From assembly GCF_030505195.1 (NCBI RefSeq), contig NZ_CP129672.1:3320501-3384500 (forward strand): a stretch of DNA of 64,000 nt, in the 5' to 3' direction. The DNA comes from Comamonas testosteroni (GTDB lineage Bacteria > Pseudomonadota > Gammaproteobacteria > Burkholderiales > Burkholderiaceae_C). The notes below the pieces were generated by a model that was not told the DNA's origin, searched no databases, and worked only from the letters and a program-made list of their open reading frames with translations. The translations under genes and the position numbers were made by a program. Shown here in pieces: positions 17,188 through 25,397 of the stretch (positions within the stretch are counted from its first letter, which is position 1; each line of letters begins with the position of its first letter).

Positions 17188-18050
17188 TTCTTTCTTGATT
17201 CGGCCATCTGCAGAAATGGCTGAATCAGCTGCGCATCGCGCCGCTCTCGCAGGCAGTACAGGTATTCGGGAAGACAGGGGACCTCGCCTTCCAGATCCAG
17301 AACGACGAGGTCCGGATGGGCCGATGCTTCGTGCCGCGCAAAAATGCTGATGCCCATCTGGCGTATTACGGCTTCGCGTATGGATTCGCGGCTGGCAATT
17401 TCCAGAATCCGGTGCGGGCTGACCTGGGCGGTTTCCAGCATCTGCTCGGTCATCTGCCGGGTCATGGAGCCGCGCTCGCGCAGGATCAGCGTGTTCTTTG
17501 CCAGATCCTTGATGGCTACGGACTTCTGCCCGGCCAGCGCATGCTGCCGGTGCACGACCAGGGCCAGCGGGTCGCGCCCCAGCTCCAGGCGCAGCAGACG
17601 CGGGTCGGTGTCCAGGTGCGAAGAGGTCGCCAGATCCACCTGGTACTCGGCCAGCGCCTGAATCATCTGGCGCGAATTGCCATTGACGATGCTCACCTCC
17701 ACCTGCGCATATTGCTGCTGATAGCGCTTGACGATGTCCAGCACATAGTAGGGCGCTGTTGCGCCTATGCGCAGTTGGCCCTGGTTGACATGGCCTGACT
17801 GGCGCAGTGCCGATTCGATCTGGGCCGACTGCAGCAGCAGCTTCTCTATTTCCGGCAGCAGCTTCAGGCCCGCATCGGTGATGGCCAGCCTTCCGCTCTG
17901 GCGCGTGAACAGCTCGACCTCATACAGCTCCTCCAAGGCCTTGATCTGCGCCGTGACCGTGGGCTGGCTCAGCCCCAGCTGGCGCGCTGCCTGCGTGATG
18001 CTGCCGAGGCGGGCGACCCAGAAGAAGGATTTGAGCTGTGTGGCAAACAT
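17184..18050 (-). CDS. LysR-family regulator linked to aminoethylphosphonate genes
   Basis: The 288-residue protein has the LysR helix-turn-helix at about residues 3-62 (FFWVARLGSITQAARQLGLSQPTVTAQIKALEE) and a substrate-binding domain of the usual length. It is divergent from an ABC transporter and FAD oxidoreductase of the kinds that occur with phosphonate use, and a LysR subfamily is known in those clusters. It probably activates the transporter genes in response to the substrate. The ATG at 18050 was chosen because the conserved N-terminus begins there; ATG 18107 would add 19 residues of no clear character. The gene overlaps rfbC by four bases at its 3' end. Confidence 0.9.
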   Translation of the reverse strand: MFATQLKSFFWVARLGSITQAARQLGLSQPTVTAQIKALEELYEVELFTRQSGRLAITDAGLKLLPEIEKLLLQSAQIESALRQSGHVNQGQLRIGATAPYYVLDIVKRYQQQYAQVEVSIVNGNSRQMIQALAEYQVDLATSSHLDTDPRLLRLELGRDPLALVVHRQHALAGQKSVAIKDLAKNTLILRERGSMTRQMTEQMLETAQVSPHRILEIASRESIREAVIRQMGISIFARHEASAHPDLVVLDLEGEVPCLPEYLYCLRERRDAQLIQPFLQMAESRKN

Positions 18051-18396
18051 GACAAGGTCTTCAAGAAAGCGGTGCCCGGATTTCACCATGAACGCTGCGA
18101 ACGGCAATGTGCAAGCGTTGCTTTGATTTCAATAGCTTCTTGCGAATATTTAATAAGGTTTTTATATGGTTTTGTATATAAATATGAGTCAGGTAAAGCG
18201 CAATATGCTTCTGATTTGATAGCATTTCGACGGCCAACGCTGGCGCGGCGCGATGACTACAAAGTTTGCTGATGACATCCTTGGCAGATTTCAGTTCTAT
18301 GACACCAGCGTTTCACAGTGAGTTTCTACAGTTCCCTCATGCCGCAAATGATCGCGTTGGTCGGGCGGCAACGATCAATCCAAGGGACTGTTATCC
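18051..18396. other. Divergent regulatory spacer, AT-rich
   Basis: This 346-base gap between the LysR gene and the binding-protein gene is much richer in A and T than its surroundings, especially at 18120-18200. It starts with an AATAGCTTCTTGCGAAT stretch related to repeat family A. No reading frame here looks coding. It must hold the promoters of both divergent genes and probably LysR sites, but I could not pick out a convincing T-N11-A box or a -35/-10 pair. Confidence 0.6.
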
Positions 18397-19446
18397 ATGC
18401 GCCACGCTTTTGCACCCGCCACTCGCCGCTTCACCTTGATCGCCTTTGCCGCAGTTGCCACGGCCTTGCTGGGCCTCACTTCCGCGGTCCACGCCAGGAC
18501 CGATCTGCTCGTGTATTCGGCCCTGGAGGCCGACCAGATCAAGGCCTACAAGGCGGCTTTTGAAAAAGCCAATCCCGACATCGAGCTGAAGTTTGTGCGC
18601 GACAGCACGGGCATCATCACTGCACGCTTGCTGGCCGAAAAAGCCAATCCCCAGGCCGATGTGATCTGGGGCGTGGCCGCCACCTCGCTGATGCTGCTGG
18701 ACAAGCAAGGCATGCTGCAGCCCTATGCGCCCAGGAACCTGACCAAGGTGCGCTCCACCATGCGCGATGCGGCAGCCACGCCGACCTGGGTGGGCATGGA
18801 TCTGTGGTCGTCCGCCGTCTGCTTCAACACCGTGGAAGGCGAAAAACGCAAGCTGCCCACGCCTGCCAGCTGGGCCGACCTGACCAGGCCCGAATTCAAG
18901 GGCGCGATCACCATGCCCCACCCCGCGTCCAGCGGCACCGGTTATCTGATGGTGGCCGCCTGGCTGCAGATGATGGGCGAGGACAAGGGCTGGGCCTATA
19001 TGGATGCGCTGCACCAGAACATCGGCGTCTACACGCACAGTGGCTCCAAGCCCTGCCGCCAGGCCGGCGCGGGCGAGTTTCCCGTGGGCCTGAGCTTTGA
19101 GTACCGGGCCAACAAGACCAAGAAGGACGGGGCGCCCATAGACATCGTCTTTCCCAGGGAAGGCCTGGGCTGGGATGTGGAGGCCACAGCCATCTTGAAG
19201 GCCAGCAAAAAGCAGGAGGCTGCCAAGGCCCTGGCCGACTGGGCGGTGACGCCCGATGCCAACAAGCTCTACGCGGCCAACTTCGCCGTACTGGCTCTGC
19301 CTGAGGCCCAGGAAAAACACGAGTTCATTCCGGCCGACCTGGAAAAGCGCCTGGCCAGAAACGACTTCAACTGGGCCGCGGCCAATCGCGATCGCATTCT
19401 TTCCGAATGGAGCCGCCGCTACGAGGCCAAGGCGGAGAAGAAGTAA
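18397..19446 (+). CDS. ABC transporter periplasmic binding protein, 2-aminoethylphosphonate type
   Basis: The 349-residue protein has a signal peptide (residues 1-32, cleavage after SAVHA) and a mature part of the iron/phosphonate binding-protein type: TDLLVYSALEADQIKAYKAAFEK, DVIWGVAATSLMLLDKQGML and AVCFNTVEGEKRKLPTPASW. Close relatives are called putative 2-aminoethylphosphonate-binding proteins, and the following ATPase, fused permease and FAD oxidoreductase make the same set. A ferric-iron importer is the main alternative, since the families are related; the LysR and oxidoreductase neighbours favour phosphonate. AAGGGA precedes the ATG by ten bases. Confidence 0.85.
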   Translation: MRHAFAPATRRFTLIAFAAVATALLGLTSAVHARTDLLVYSALEADQIKAYKAAFEKANPDIELKFVRDSTGIITARLLAEKANPQADVIWGVAATSLMLLDKQGMLQPYAPRNLTKVRSTMRDAAATPTWVGMDLWSSAVCFNTVEGEKRKLPTPASWADLTRPEFKGAITMPHPASSGTGYLMVAAWLQMMGEDKGWAYMDALHQNIGVYTHSGSKPCRQAGAGEFPVGLSFEYRANKTKKDGAPIDIVFPREGLGWDVEATAILKASKKQEAAKALADWAVTPDANKLYAANFAVLALPEAQEKHEFIPADLEKRLARNDFNWAAANRDRILSEWSRRYEAKAEKK

Positions 19447-19606
19447 CACCCCCTGAGGCGCTTCGCCTTGGCGGCGCCGCGCCTTCCCCCTCTCTGGCGC
19501 TGCGCGCTGGAGGGGGACACTGCCCTCGCTGCGGGGCGGCCCTTGCGCGGTGTCTCTGGGTTGGGGCGCGCCGGTATCGACCGGTATGCGCTCTGGTGGA
19601 AATAGT
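19447..19606. repeat. Intergenic repeat, family B (copy 1)
   Basis: Directly after the stop codon lies a GC-rich block: CCCCCTGAGGCGCTTCGCC, then a hairpin of TCCCCCTC and GAGGGGGA, then GCTGCGGGGCGGCCCTTGC, then GGGGCGCGCCGGTATC. Near-copies follow the stop codons at 47418 and 50020 in the same orientation relative to the genes. I recall similar blocks between genes in Comamonadaceae genomes. The role is unknown; the internal hairpin could affect mRNA ends. Confidence 0.75.
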
Positions 19607-19639
19607 AGGCCGTCCGTTTTTGCACGTTGAAAGAGATAC

Positions 19640-20716
19640 ATGCTGCGCATAGACCATATTGCCAAGCAGTACAAGGAAACGCCGGTGCTGCGCGGCATCG
19701 ACCTGGCAGTGGATAGCGGCGAGTTCGTCAGCCTGCTGGGCCCTTCGGGCTGCGGCAAGACCACGCTGCTGCGCATTCTGTGCGGCATCGAGCAGGCCGA
19801 CGCGGGTCGCATTCTGTTTCAGGGGGACAACATCACGCGCTGGCCTGCCGCGCGCCGGGGCTTTGGTGTGGTGTTCCAGAGCTACGCACTGTTCCCTAAC
19901 CTGACGGCGGCCCAGAATGTGGCTTTCGGCCTCAAGGGCCAGCCTGCGGCGCAAGTGCGGGCCCGGGTGCAGGAGATGCTGGCTCTGGTAGGCCTGGGCG
20001 CGCAGGCGCAGCGCTATCCGGCGCAGTTGTCGGGCGGCCAGCAGCAGCGCATTGCGCTGGCCCGCGCACTGGCGCCGCGCCCGCGCCTGCTGTTGCTGGA
20101 CGAGCCGCTGTCCGCACTCGATGCCCAGGTACGCACCGAGCTGCGCAGCGAAATCCGCCAGTTGCAGCGCCAGCTGGGCATTGCCTGCGTGATGGTCACG
20201 CATGACCAGGAAGAAGCGCTTTCCATGGCCGACCGCGTGGTTCTGATGCACCAGGGCCGTATCGAGCAGCAGGGCTCGCCCGAGCAGCTTTATGCCCGAC
20301 CCGTCAGCCATTTTGCGGCCGGCTTTGTGGGGCGCATGAATTTGCTGCCCGCCGTGGCCGAGTCGGGCGATGCGGTGCGCGTGGGTGAGGGGCGGCTTGA
20401 ATGCTGCACTGCCGGCTTTGAGGCCGGTGATGCCTTGCTGGTGGGCGTGAGGCCCGAGAGCGTGGTGCTGCACCCGGCCCAGCCCGCAGCACTGCCCAAT
20501 CTGTTCCGGGCGCGGGTGGTGGAGACCTCGTTCCTGGGCTCGCTGGTGTTGGTGCGCGTGTTCAGCCCCACGCTGCAATGCCGGATTGATGTGCAATGGC
20601 CGCTGCGCCATGACGCGCGCCTGCCCGACTGGTTGCAGGGCGAGGTGCTGGTGGAGTTGCCGGCTGCTGCGCTGCAGTCGCTGGCAGCGCCCGAGATTCT
20701 GCGAAAGGCGGTATGA
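19640..20716 (+). CDS. ABC transporter ATP-binding protein, 2-aminoethylphosphonate type
   Basis: The 358-residue ATPase powers the importer. It has Walker A GPSGCGKTT (34-42), the Q-loop VVFQSYALFP, signature LSGGQQQRIALARAL, Walker B LLLLDEPLSALDAQ and the switch His in MVTHDQEEA. The C-terminal 120 residues form a TOBE-like domain (VGVRPESVVLH), as in PotA/FbpC-type ATPases. The gene is separated from the binding protein by a family B repeat and overlaps the permease gene by four bases (ATGA). Confidence 0.93.
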   Translation: MLRIDHIAKQYKETPVLRGIDLAVDSGEFVSLLGPSGCGKTTLLRILCGIEQADAGRILFQGDNITRWPAARRGFGVVFQSYALFPNLTAAQNVAFGLKGQPAAQVRARVQEMLALVGLGAQAQRYPAQLSGGQQQRIALARALAPRPRLLLLDEPLSALDAQVRTELRSEIRQLQRQLGIACVMVTHDQEEALSMADRVVLMHQGRIEQQGSPEQLYARPVSHFAAGFVGRMNLLPAVAESGDAVRVGEGRLECCTAGFEAGDALLVGVRPESVVLHPAQPAALPNLFRARVVETSFLGSLVLVRVFSPTLQCRIDVQWPLRHDARLPDWLQGEVLVELPAAALQSLAAPEILRKAV

Positions 20717-22482
20717 GCATGGATGCCTCTTCTTCTGCGCTGCCCGTGGGGAGCTACGCGCCCGCAGCGGCATCACGCCAGCAGCAAGGCTCCGGCCCTG
20801 CAGCGCCACGGCAAACGCGCTTTTTCCATTGGGAAAAGCTGTGGCTGGTGGGCGCGCTGGTGCTGGGCCTGCTGGGCGTACTGCTGGCGGCCATTGCATT
20901 GCCCGTGGGAGCACTGCTGGGACGCAGCTTTGTGTCGGCCGATGGCAATTTCTCGGGCCTGACCCAGTACCTCGCCTACGCGCAAACGCCGGGCGTAGGC
21001 CAGTCGCTGTTCAACAGCCTGTGGCTGTCGGCCATCAGCAGCACTTTGTGTGTGGCCCTGGCCTATGGCTATGCCTATGGCGTGATGCGCAGCTGCATGC
21101 CGCTGGCCCGGCTCTTTCGCGCCATCGCACTGGTGCCTCTGCTGGCACCGTCGCTGCTCATGGCCATCAGCCTGATCTATCTTTTTGGCGCCCAGGGTCT
21201 GCTCAAGAGCTGGTTGGCGGGGGGCACGGCCTACGGCCCGTTTGGCATCATCATTGGCTCGGTGCTGTGGACGTTCCCGCATGCGCTGATGATTCTGTGC
21301 ACCACGCTGGCCTCGGGCGATGCACGCTTGTATGAGGCCGCCGCCACACTGGGCGCAGGCCGCTGGCGCAGCTTCTGCCAAGTCACGCTGCCCGCCAGCC
21401 GTTATGGACTGATGATTGCCTGGATCGTGGTGTTCGTCCTGGTGGTCACCGACTTTGGTGTGCCCAAGGTGATTGGCGGCAACACGCAGATGCTGGCCAC
21501 CGATATCTACAAGCAGGTGATTGGCCAGCAAAACCTGTCCATGGGAGCCGTGGTGGCCATGCTGCTGCTGGTGCCTGCGGGTCTGGCCTTTGCGGCCGAG
21601 CGCCATTTGCGTGCCCGGCAGGCCGCTGCCATGAGCGTGCGGGCCGTGCCTCTGGTGCCGCAGCCCTGTGCGCCGCTTGACCGTGCGCTGCTGGTGTATT
21701 GCAGCCTGATGGCTTTGGCGCTGTTGGCGGTGATGGGAGTGGCCGTGCTGGCATCCCTGGTCAGCTTCTGGCCCTACAACCTGAGCCTGAGCTTCAAGCA
21801 CTACCAGTTCGACCTGATGGATGGCGGCGGCTGGGCCAGTTACGCCAACTCGCTGACCATGGCCGTGGCCACGGCGGCAACCGGCGCGCTGCTGAGCTTT
21901 CTGAGTGCCTATCTGGTGGCCAGGCCCACGGGCTGGGGCCGCGCTCGCCAGTGGCTGCACGCGGTGGCCACGCTGCCCATGGCGGTGCCGGGGCTGGCGC
22001 TGGGTCTGGGCTATATCCTGTTCTTCAATTCGGGCAGCAATCCACTGCACTTTCTGTACGGCTCCATGGGCATTCTGGTGCTGTGCTCGGTGGCGCATTT
22101 CTTCTCGGTGGCGCACATCACCCAGCTCACTGCCTTGCAGCAGCTGGACGCCGAATACGAACGCGTGGCTGACTCCATGGGCGTGCCGTTCTGGACGCTG
22201 CTGTGGCGCGTGCACCTGCCGGTGTGCCTGCCTGCGGTGATGCAGGTGGCGGGCTACTTCTTCTTGAATGCCATGACCACGGTGTCGGCAGTGGTCTTTT
22301 TGTATTCGCCCGAAACCACACTGGCCTCGGTGGCCGTGCTGGCCATGGATGATGCGGGCGATACCGCTCCCGCCGCCGCCATGGCCACGCTGATCTTTGC
22401 GACCGCAGCCGCTGGTCGCCTGCTGATTGCGCTGCTCGATGCCTGGCTGCAGCGGCGTACCCAGCACTGGCGCCAGCGCTGA
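20713..22482 (+). CDS. ABC transporter permease, two fused membrane domains
   Basis: The 589-residue inner-membrane protein has two binding-protein-dependent permease domains in one chain, with about twelve membrane helices. EAA-type cytoplasmic loops are visible twice: YEAAATLGAGRWRSFCQVTLP and YERVADSMGVPFWTLLWRVHLP. Fused permeases of this form occur in iron (AfuB/FbpB), thiamine and putative 2-aminoethylphosphonate importers. Residues 1-45 form a Ser/Ala/Gln-rich cytoplasmic lead. It overlaps the ATPase gene by four bases and precedes the FAD oxidoreductase by 97 bases. Confidence 0.92.
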   Translation: MSMDASSSALPVGSYAPAAASRQQQGSGPAAPRQTRFFHWEKLWLVGALVLGLLGVLLAAIALPVGALLGRSFVSADGNFSGLTQYLAYAQTPGVGQSLFNSLWLSAISSTLCVALAYGYAYGVMRSCMPLARLFRAIALVPLLAPSLLMAISLIYLFGAQGLLKSWLAGGTAYGPFGIIIGSVLWTFPHALMILCTTLASGDARLYEAAATLGAGRWRSFCQVTLPASRYGLMIAWIVVFVLVVTDFGVPKVIGGNTQMLATDIYKQVIGQQNLSMGAVVAMLLLVPAGLAFAAERHLRARQAAAMSVRAVPLVPQPCAPLDRALLVYCSLMALALLAVMGVAVLASLVSFWPYNLSLSFKHYQFDLMDGGGWASYANSLTMAVATAATGALLSFLSAYLVARPTGWGRARQWLHAVATLPMAVPGLALGLGYILFFNSGSNPLHFLYGSMGILVLCSVAHFFSVAHITQLTALQQLDAEYERVADSMGVPFWTLLWRVHLPVCLPAVMQVAGYFFLNAMTTVSAVVFLYSPETTLASVAVLAMDDAGDTAPAAAMATLIFATAAAGRLLIALLDAWLQRRTQHWRQR

Positions 22483-22579
22483 GGGCTTTGTCCTCACCAC
22501 TTGATTCCCTGCATGTCTCTCGCTGCATCGCCATGGCGCTGCGGCAGGGATTGGGCTTGTCTGCTTTTCCTGTAACGCT

Positions 22580-23695
22580 ATGAAAAACTACGATCTGATC
22601 GTCGTCGGCGCCGGCATTGTCGGCCTGGCGCATGCCTATACCGCTGCCGCGCACGGCCGCTCTGTGCTGGTGATAGAGCGCGACGGTGCCTGCCTGGGCG
22701 CCTCGATTCGCAACTTCGGCTTTGTCACCATCACCGGCCAGCGAGCCGGTGCCCATTGGCGGCGCGCCATGCGCTCACGCGACGTCTGGGCCGATATTGC
22801 CCCCAAGGCCGGTATCGATGTCCTGCATTCCGGCCTGTGGCTGACGGCGCGCCGTCCTGCTGCTGCTGCTGTGCTTGAGGCATTCATGCACACCGAGATG
22901 GGCGCAGGTTGTGAGCTGCTGAAGCCAGCCCAGGCCGCAGCACGCCATCCGGCGCTGCGCACCCAAGGGCTGCAATCCGTGCTCTACAGCCCGCATGAGC
23001 TGCGCGTGGAGTCGCGCACCGCCATCCCGCAACTGGCCCTGTGGCTGCAGCAGGCGCTTGGAGTGGATTTCGCCTATAGCGAAAGCGTGACCGAAGTGGC
23101 AACGCCGCGCGTCACCACCTCGCGAGGTATTTACCATGCCGAACGTGTGGTGGTCTGCAACAACGCCGATCCGGGCGGGCTGTTCGCCAGCGAATGGACT
23201 GACCACAAAGTGCAGCTGTGCCAGTTGCAGATGCTGCGCATCAAGCCGCAAGCAGGCTTCAAGCTCGAAGGATCGGTCATGGGGGATCTGAGCCTGGAGC
23301 GCTACGAGGGCTATAGCGCGCTGCCCGAAGCCGCTGCGCTGCGCGCTCAGCTGGAGCTTGAGGAGGCGCAAAGCCTGAAGCACGGCATCCACCTGATTGC
23401 CGTGCAAAGCGCCGACGGCTCGCTCGTGGTGGGCGATTCGCACCACTACGCCAGCGCCCCCCAGCCTTTTGCCAGCGAAGCCGTCGACCAGCTCATGCTG
23501 CGCCACATGCACGAGGCGCTGCATATCGACAAGGCCCAGGTCGTGGAGCGCTGGACGGGCATCTACCCCTCCAGTGCCGAAGCCCCTTGTTTGGTCAAAG
23601 CGCCCGATGCCGCGACACGCGTGGTGGCGGTGACCAGCGGCTCGGGCGCGAGCACGGCGTTTGGTCTGGCTGAAGAGGTATGGAAAGCTTGGTAG
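22580..23695 (+). CDS. FAD-dependent oxidoreductase of phosphonate gene clusters
   Basis: The 371-residue protein is a DAO-type flavoenzyme. Residues 5-35 hold the dinucleotide-binding VVGAGIVGLAHAYTAAAHG and the acidic end of strand two (VIERD). SIRNFGFVTITGQ follows, and the C-terminal FAD motif is VVAVTSGSGASTAFGLAEEVW. A DAO subfamily (TIGR03364 type) is found next to 2-aminoethylphosphonate transport and breakdown genes, and some members oxidise N-methylated or hydroxylated aminoethylphosphonates. I infer the same general role here. No phnW, phnX or phnA is near, so phosphonate cleavage must be coded elsewhere if it occurs. Confidence 0.85.
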   Translation: MKNYDLIVVGAGIVGLAHAYTAAAHGRSVLVIERDGACLGASIRNFGFVTITGQRAGAHWRRAMRSRDVWADIAPKAGIDVLHSGLWLTARRPAAAAVLEAFMHTEMGAGCELLKPAQAAARHPALRTQGLQSVLYSPHELRVESRTAIPQLALWLQQALGVDFAYSESVTEVATPRVTTSRGIYHAERVVVCNNADPGGLFASEWTDHKVQLCQLQMLRIKPQAGFKLEGSVMGDLSLERYEGYSALPEAAALRAQLELEEAQSLKHGIHLIAVQSADGSLVVGDSHHYASAPQPFASEAVDQLMLRHMHEALHIDKAQVVERWTGIYPSSAEAPCLVKAPDAATRVVAVTSGSGASTAFGLAEEVWKAW

Positions 23696-23696
23696 T

Positions 23697-23793
23697 TGCT
23701 ACGGATTGAATAGCTGCTAGCGCTTGTCAGTTCTCGAATGTCGGGTGAATGAAATCAATATCGAGATCTATTCAGCGCTAGCAGCTATCAATG
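23697..23793. repeat. Intergenic repeat, family A (best-preserved copy)
   Basis: This copy has both arms: AATAGCTGCTAGCGCTTGTC (about 23711-23730) and AGCGCTAGCAGCTATCAAT (about 23775-23793). These form an imperfect inverted repeat around a 45-base centre. It lies between the convergent FAD oxidoreductase and zinc-ribbon genes, so the hairpin could serve both 3' ends, although no T-run follows. Confidence 0.75.
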
Positions 23794-23801
23794 CATGAGC
23801 G

Positions 23802-24971
23802 TCACTGCTGCACAAACAGCGGCGCAATCAGCACCAGCAGCAAGATCACGGCCAGCACGGCAAACATGATCTTGACCCAGCTGTAAGGTCGCTCGCCCGC
23901 AATCTGGCCGGTATAGCCATTGGCCACGATCTGGTAGGTCTTGCTGCCATAGGTGTAGCCGACCAGCCAGACCGGCACCAGCGTGTGCTTGAAGCTGCGG
24001 CCCGAGTACTGGCGCTGGACCTGCAGATTGCGCTGCGTGTCGCCCGGCACCTCACGCGAGCACATGCTGCGCAGCTGGCTGTCCATATCTTCCTCGTTGA
24101 TCCTGGCGGCCTTGGAGAGGTCCACCTGGTAGCGCTCCACCGTCCAGCCGCGCACGAACTCCGGGCTGTAGGGCTTGAGGTCGGTGGTGGTCGGGAAGGG
24201 CTCCACCTGGCGCAGCAGATGAGCTTGCACGCCCACGGTGCCGGGCACCAGCTCATCGTCGAAGAAATGCTGCAAGCTGCCCGATGTCGGCTCCCAGCGC
24301 ACATGCTGGACCTGGCGGGTCTGCAGATTGCCGTTGCCGTCGCGATAGGACTCGGTGGTGTAGTAGTAATAGCCGGCCTCTGCCGACCACTGTGCGCTGG
24401 CGTGGGCGTCAAAGGTCCAGTAGGGCAGATAGACACCGTGCAGCGTGTCCGTCAGCGCGGCGCTCTTGAGCTTGCTGGGCGCAAACCAGCGGCTGCCATA
24501 CCACTGGCGGATCTTGTCGCGAATCTGGCCGTCGCTGATCTTGAACGGCAGAATGCTCTGCGGCGTGATGGCGTCGCTTCGCTCTTCATGGGCGACGATG
24601 GCCGGCGAGCCGCAGAAGTCGCAGCGCTGGGCCACGTGCTTGCCGAGAAATACCGAGATGGCGCGGCAGTTCTGGCACTGCACCTCGTAGCGCTCGTCCG
24701 AGCCCCAGCCGCGACCGCTGGCCGGGTTGCGCAAGGCCTCGGCCAGATCCTGCTCCACCACCGCGCGTCCCAGCTCGGGCTGCGTCTGCCCGCTCCAGGG
24801 AACGACGGTGCCGCAGTAAGGGCATCTGAGCGACTGGGCCTTGGCATTCCACTCCAGATTGCCACCACATTCGGGGCAGACATGCTTGCCCACCATGGAG
24901 GGGGGCGCCGTCTCGGAGGCAGGGGTGAATGCAGATCCGGAAGAGCGAGAGGAAGAAGCGGGTGTGGCCAC
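23802..24971 (-). CDS. Double zinc-ribbon membrane-anchored protein of unknown function
   Basis: The 389-residue protein has two N-terminal zinc ribbons: CPECGGNLEWNAKAQSLRC-type (two CxxC pairs at about residues 33-55) and CQNCRAISVFLGKHVAQRC-type (about 98-120). A long beta-rich middle follows, with many tyrosines and GYTYGSKTYQIVANG near residue 345. One C-terminal membrane helix (about 365-387) anchors it. Such proteins are often labelled TFIIB-type zinc finger or replication factor Y-like by homology of the ribbons alone. It is the last gene of a minus-strand operon with a VOC and an SPFH protein, which suggests a membrane-associated role with the SPFH protein. No biochemical function is known to me. 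Confidence 0.8.
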   Translation of the reverse strand: MATPASSSRSSGSAFTPASETAPPSMVGKHVCPECGGNLEWNAKAQSLRCPYCGTVVPWSGQTQPELGRAVVEQDLAEALRNPASGRGWGSDERYEVQCQNCRAISVFLGKHVAQRCDFCGSPAIVAHEERSDAITPQSILPFKISDGQIRDKIRQWYGSRWFAPSKLKSAALTDTLHGVYLPYWTFDAHASAQWSAEAGYYYYTTESYRDGNGNLQTRQVQHVRWEPTSGSLQHFFDDELVPGTVGVQAHLLRQVEPFPTTTDLKPYSPEFVRGWTVERYQVDLSKAARINEEDMDSQLRSMCSREVPGDTQRNLQVQRQYSGRSFKHTLVPVWLVGYTYGSKTYQIVANGYTGQIAGERPYSWVKIMFAVLAVILLLVLIAPLFVQQ

Positions 24972-24984
24972 GGCAAAAACGGGT

Positions 24985-25368
24985 TCAGGCGGCAGCAGCG
25001 GCTGGATGAGTTTCGTAGAAGGTCACGCAGTTGCCATCCTCGTCGAGAAGGCTGAATTCCTGGGTGCCCCAGGGCTGCTGGCGCAGACCGCCGTTGGGGT
25101 GAACCGCATTCTCGGCCAGACACTGCGCATGCAGGGCGGCAATTCCCGCCACCTGGATGCGGCAGCTGGTCTGCCTGGGAATCTCCGGGTCCTGGCAGGC
25201 CCAGAAGTGCAGCTCCAGTCCACCCAGCGAGACGATGGCGTACTCGCCGGGCTGGACGTGGACGGTTCTGGCGCCCAGCACGCGGGCGTAGAAAGCCACG
25301 GTGCGCGCCATGTCCAGCGATGCCAGCACCGGAGTGGTGCTGATGAAAACCGGTTTGTGTTCACTCAT
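24985..25368 (-). CDS. VOC-family (glyoxalase/bleomycin-resistance-like) protein
   Basis: The 127-residue protein has the paired beta-alpha-beta-beta-beta units of the vicinal oxygen chelate fold: TTPVLASLDMARTVAFYARVLGA at the start and EFSLLDEDGNCVTFYE at the end, the latter holding the usual metal-ligand Glu. It resembles small glyoxalase or bleomycin-resistance proteins; the substrate is unknown. The ATG at 25368 was chosen because the fold begins at once. It lies 29 bases after the SPFH gene and 13 bases before the zinc-ribbon gene. Confidence 0.87.
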   Translation of the reverse strand: MSEHKPVFISTTPVLASLDMARTVAFYARVLGARTVHVQPGEYAIVSLGGLELHFWACQDPEIPRQTSCRIQVAGIAALHAQCLAENAVHPNGGLRQQPWGTQEFSLLDEDGNCVTFYETHPAAAAA

Positions 25369-25397
25369 GACGTGCACCCGATGCCATGGGTTGCGGA

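Noticed and set aside
18133..18200. A small gene or RNA in the AT-rich LysR-transporter spacer
   Set aside because: No start with a ribosome-binding site, no hairpin with a T-run and no conserved RNA shape were found; AT-richness alone fits a promoter region.
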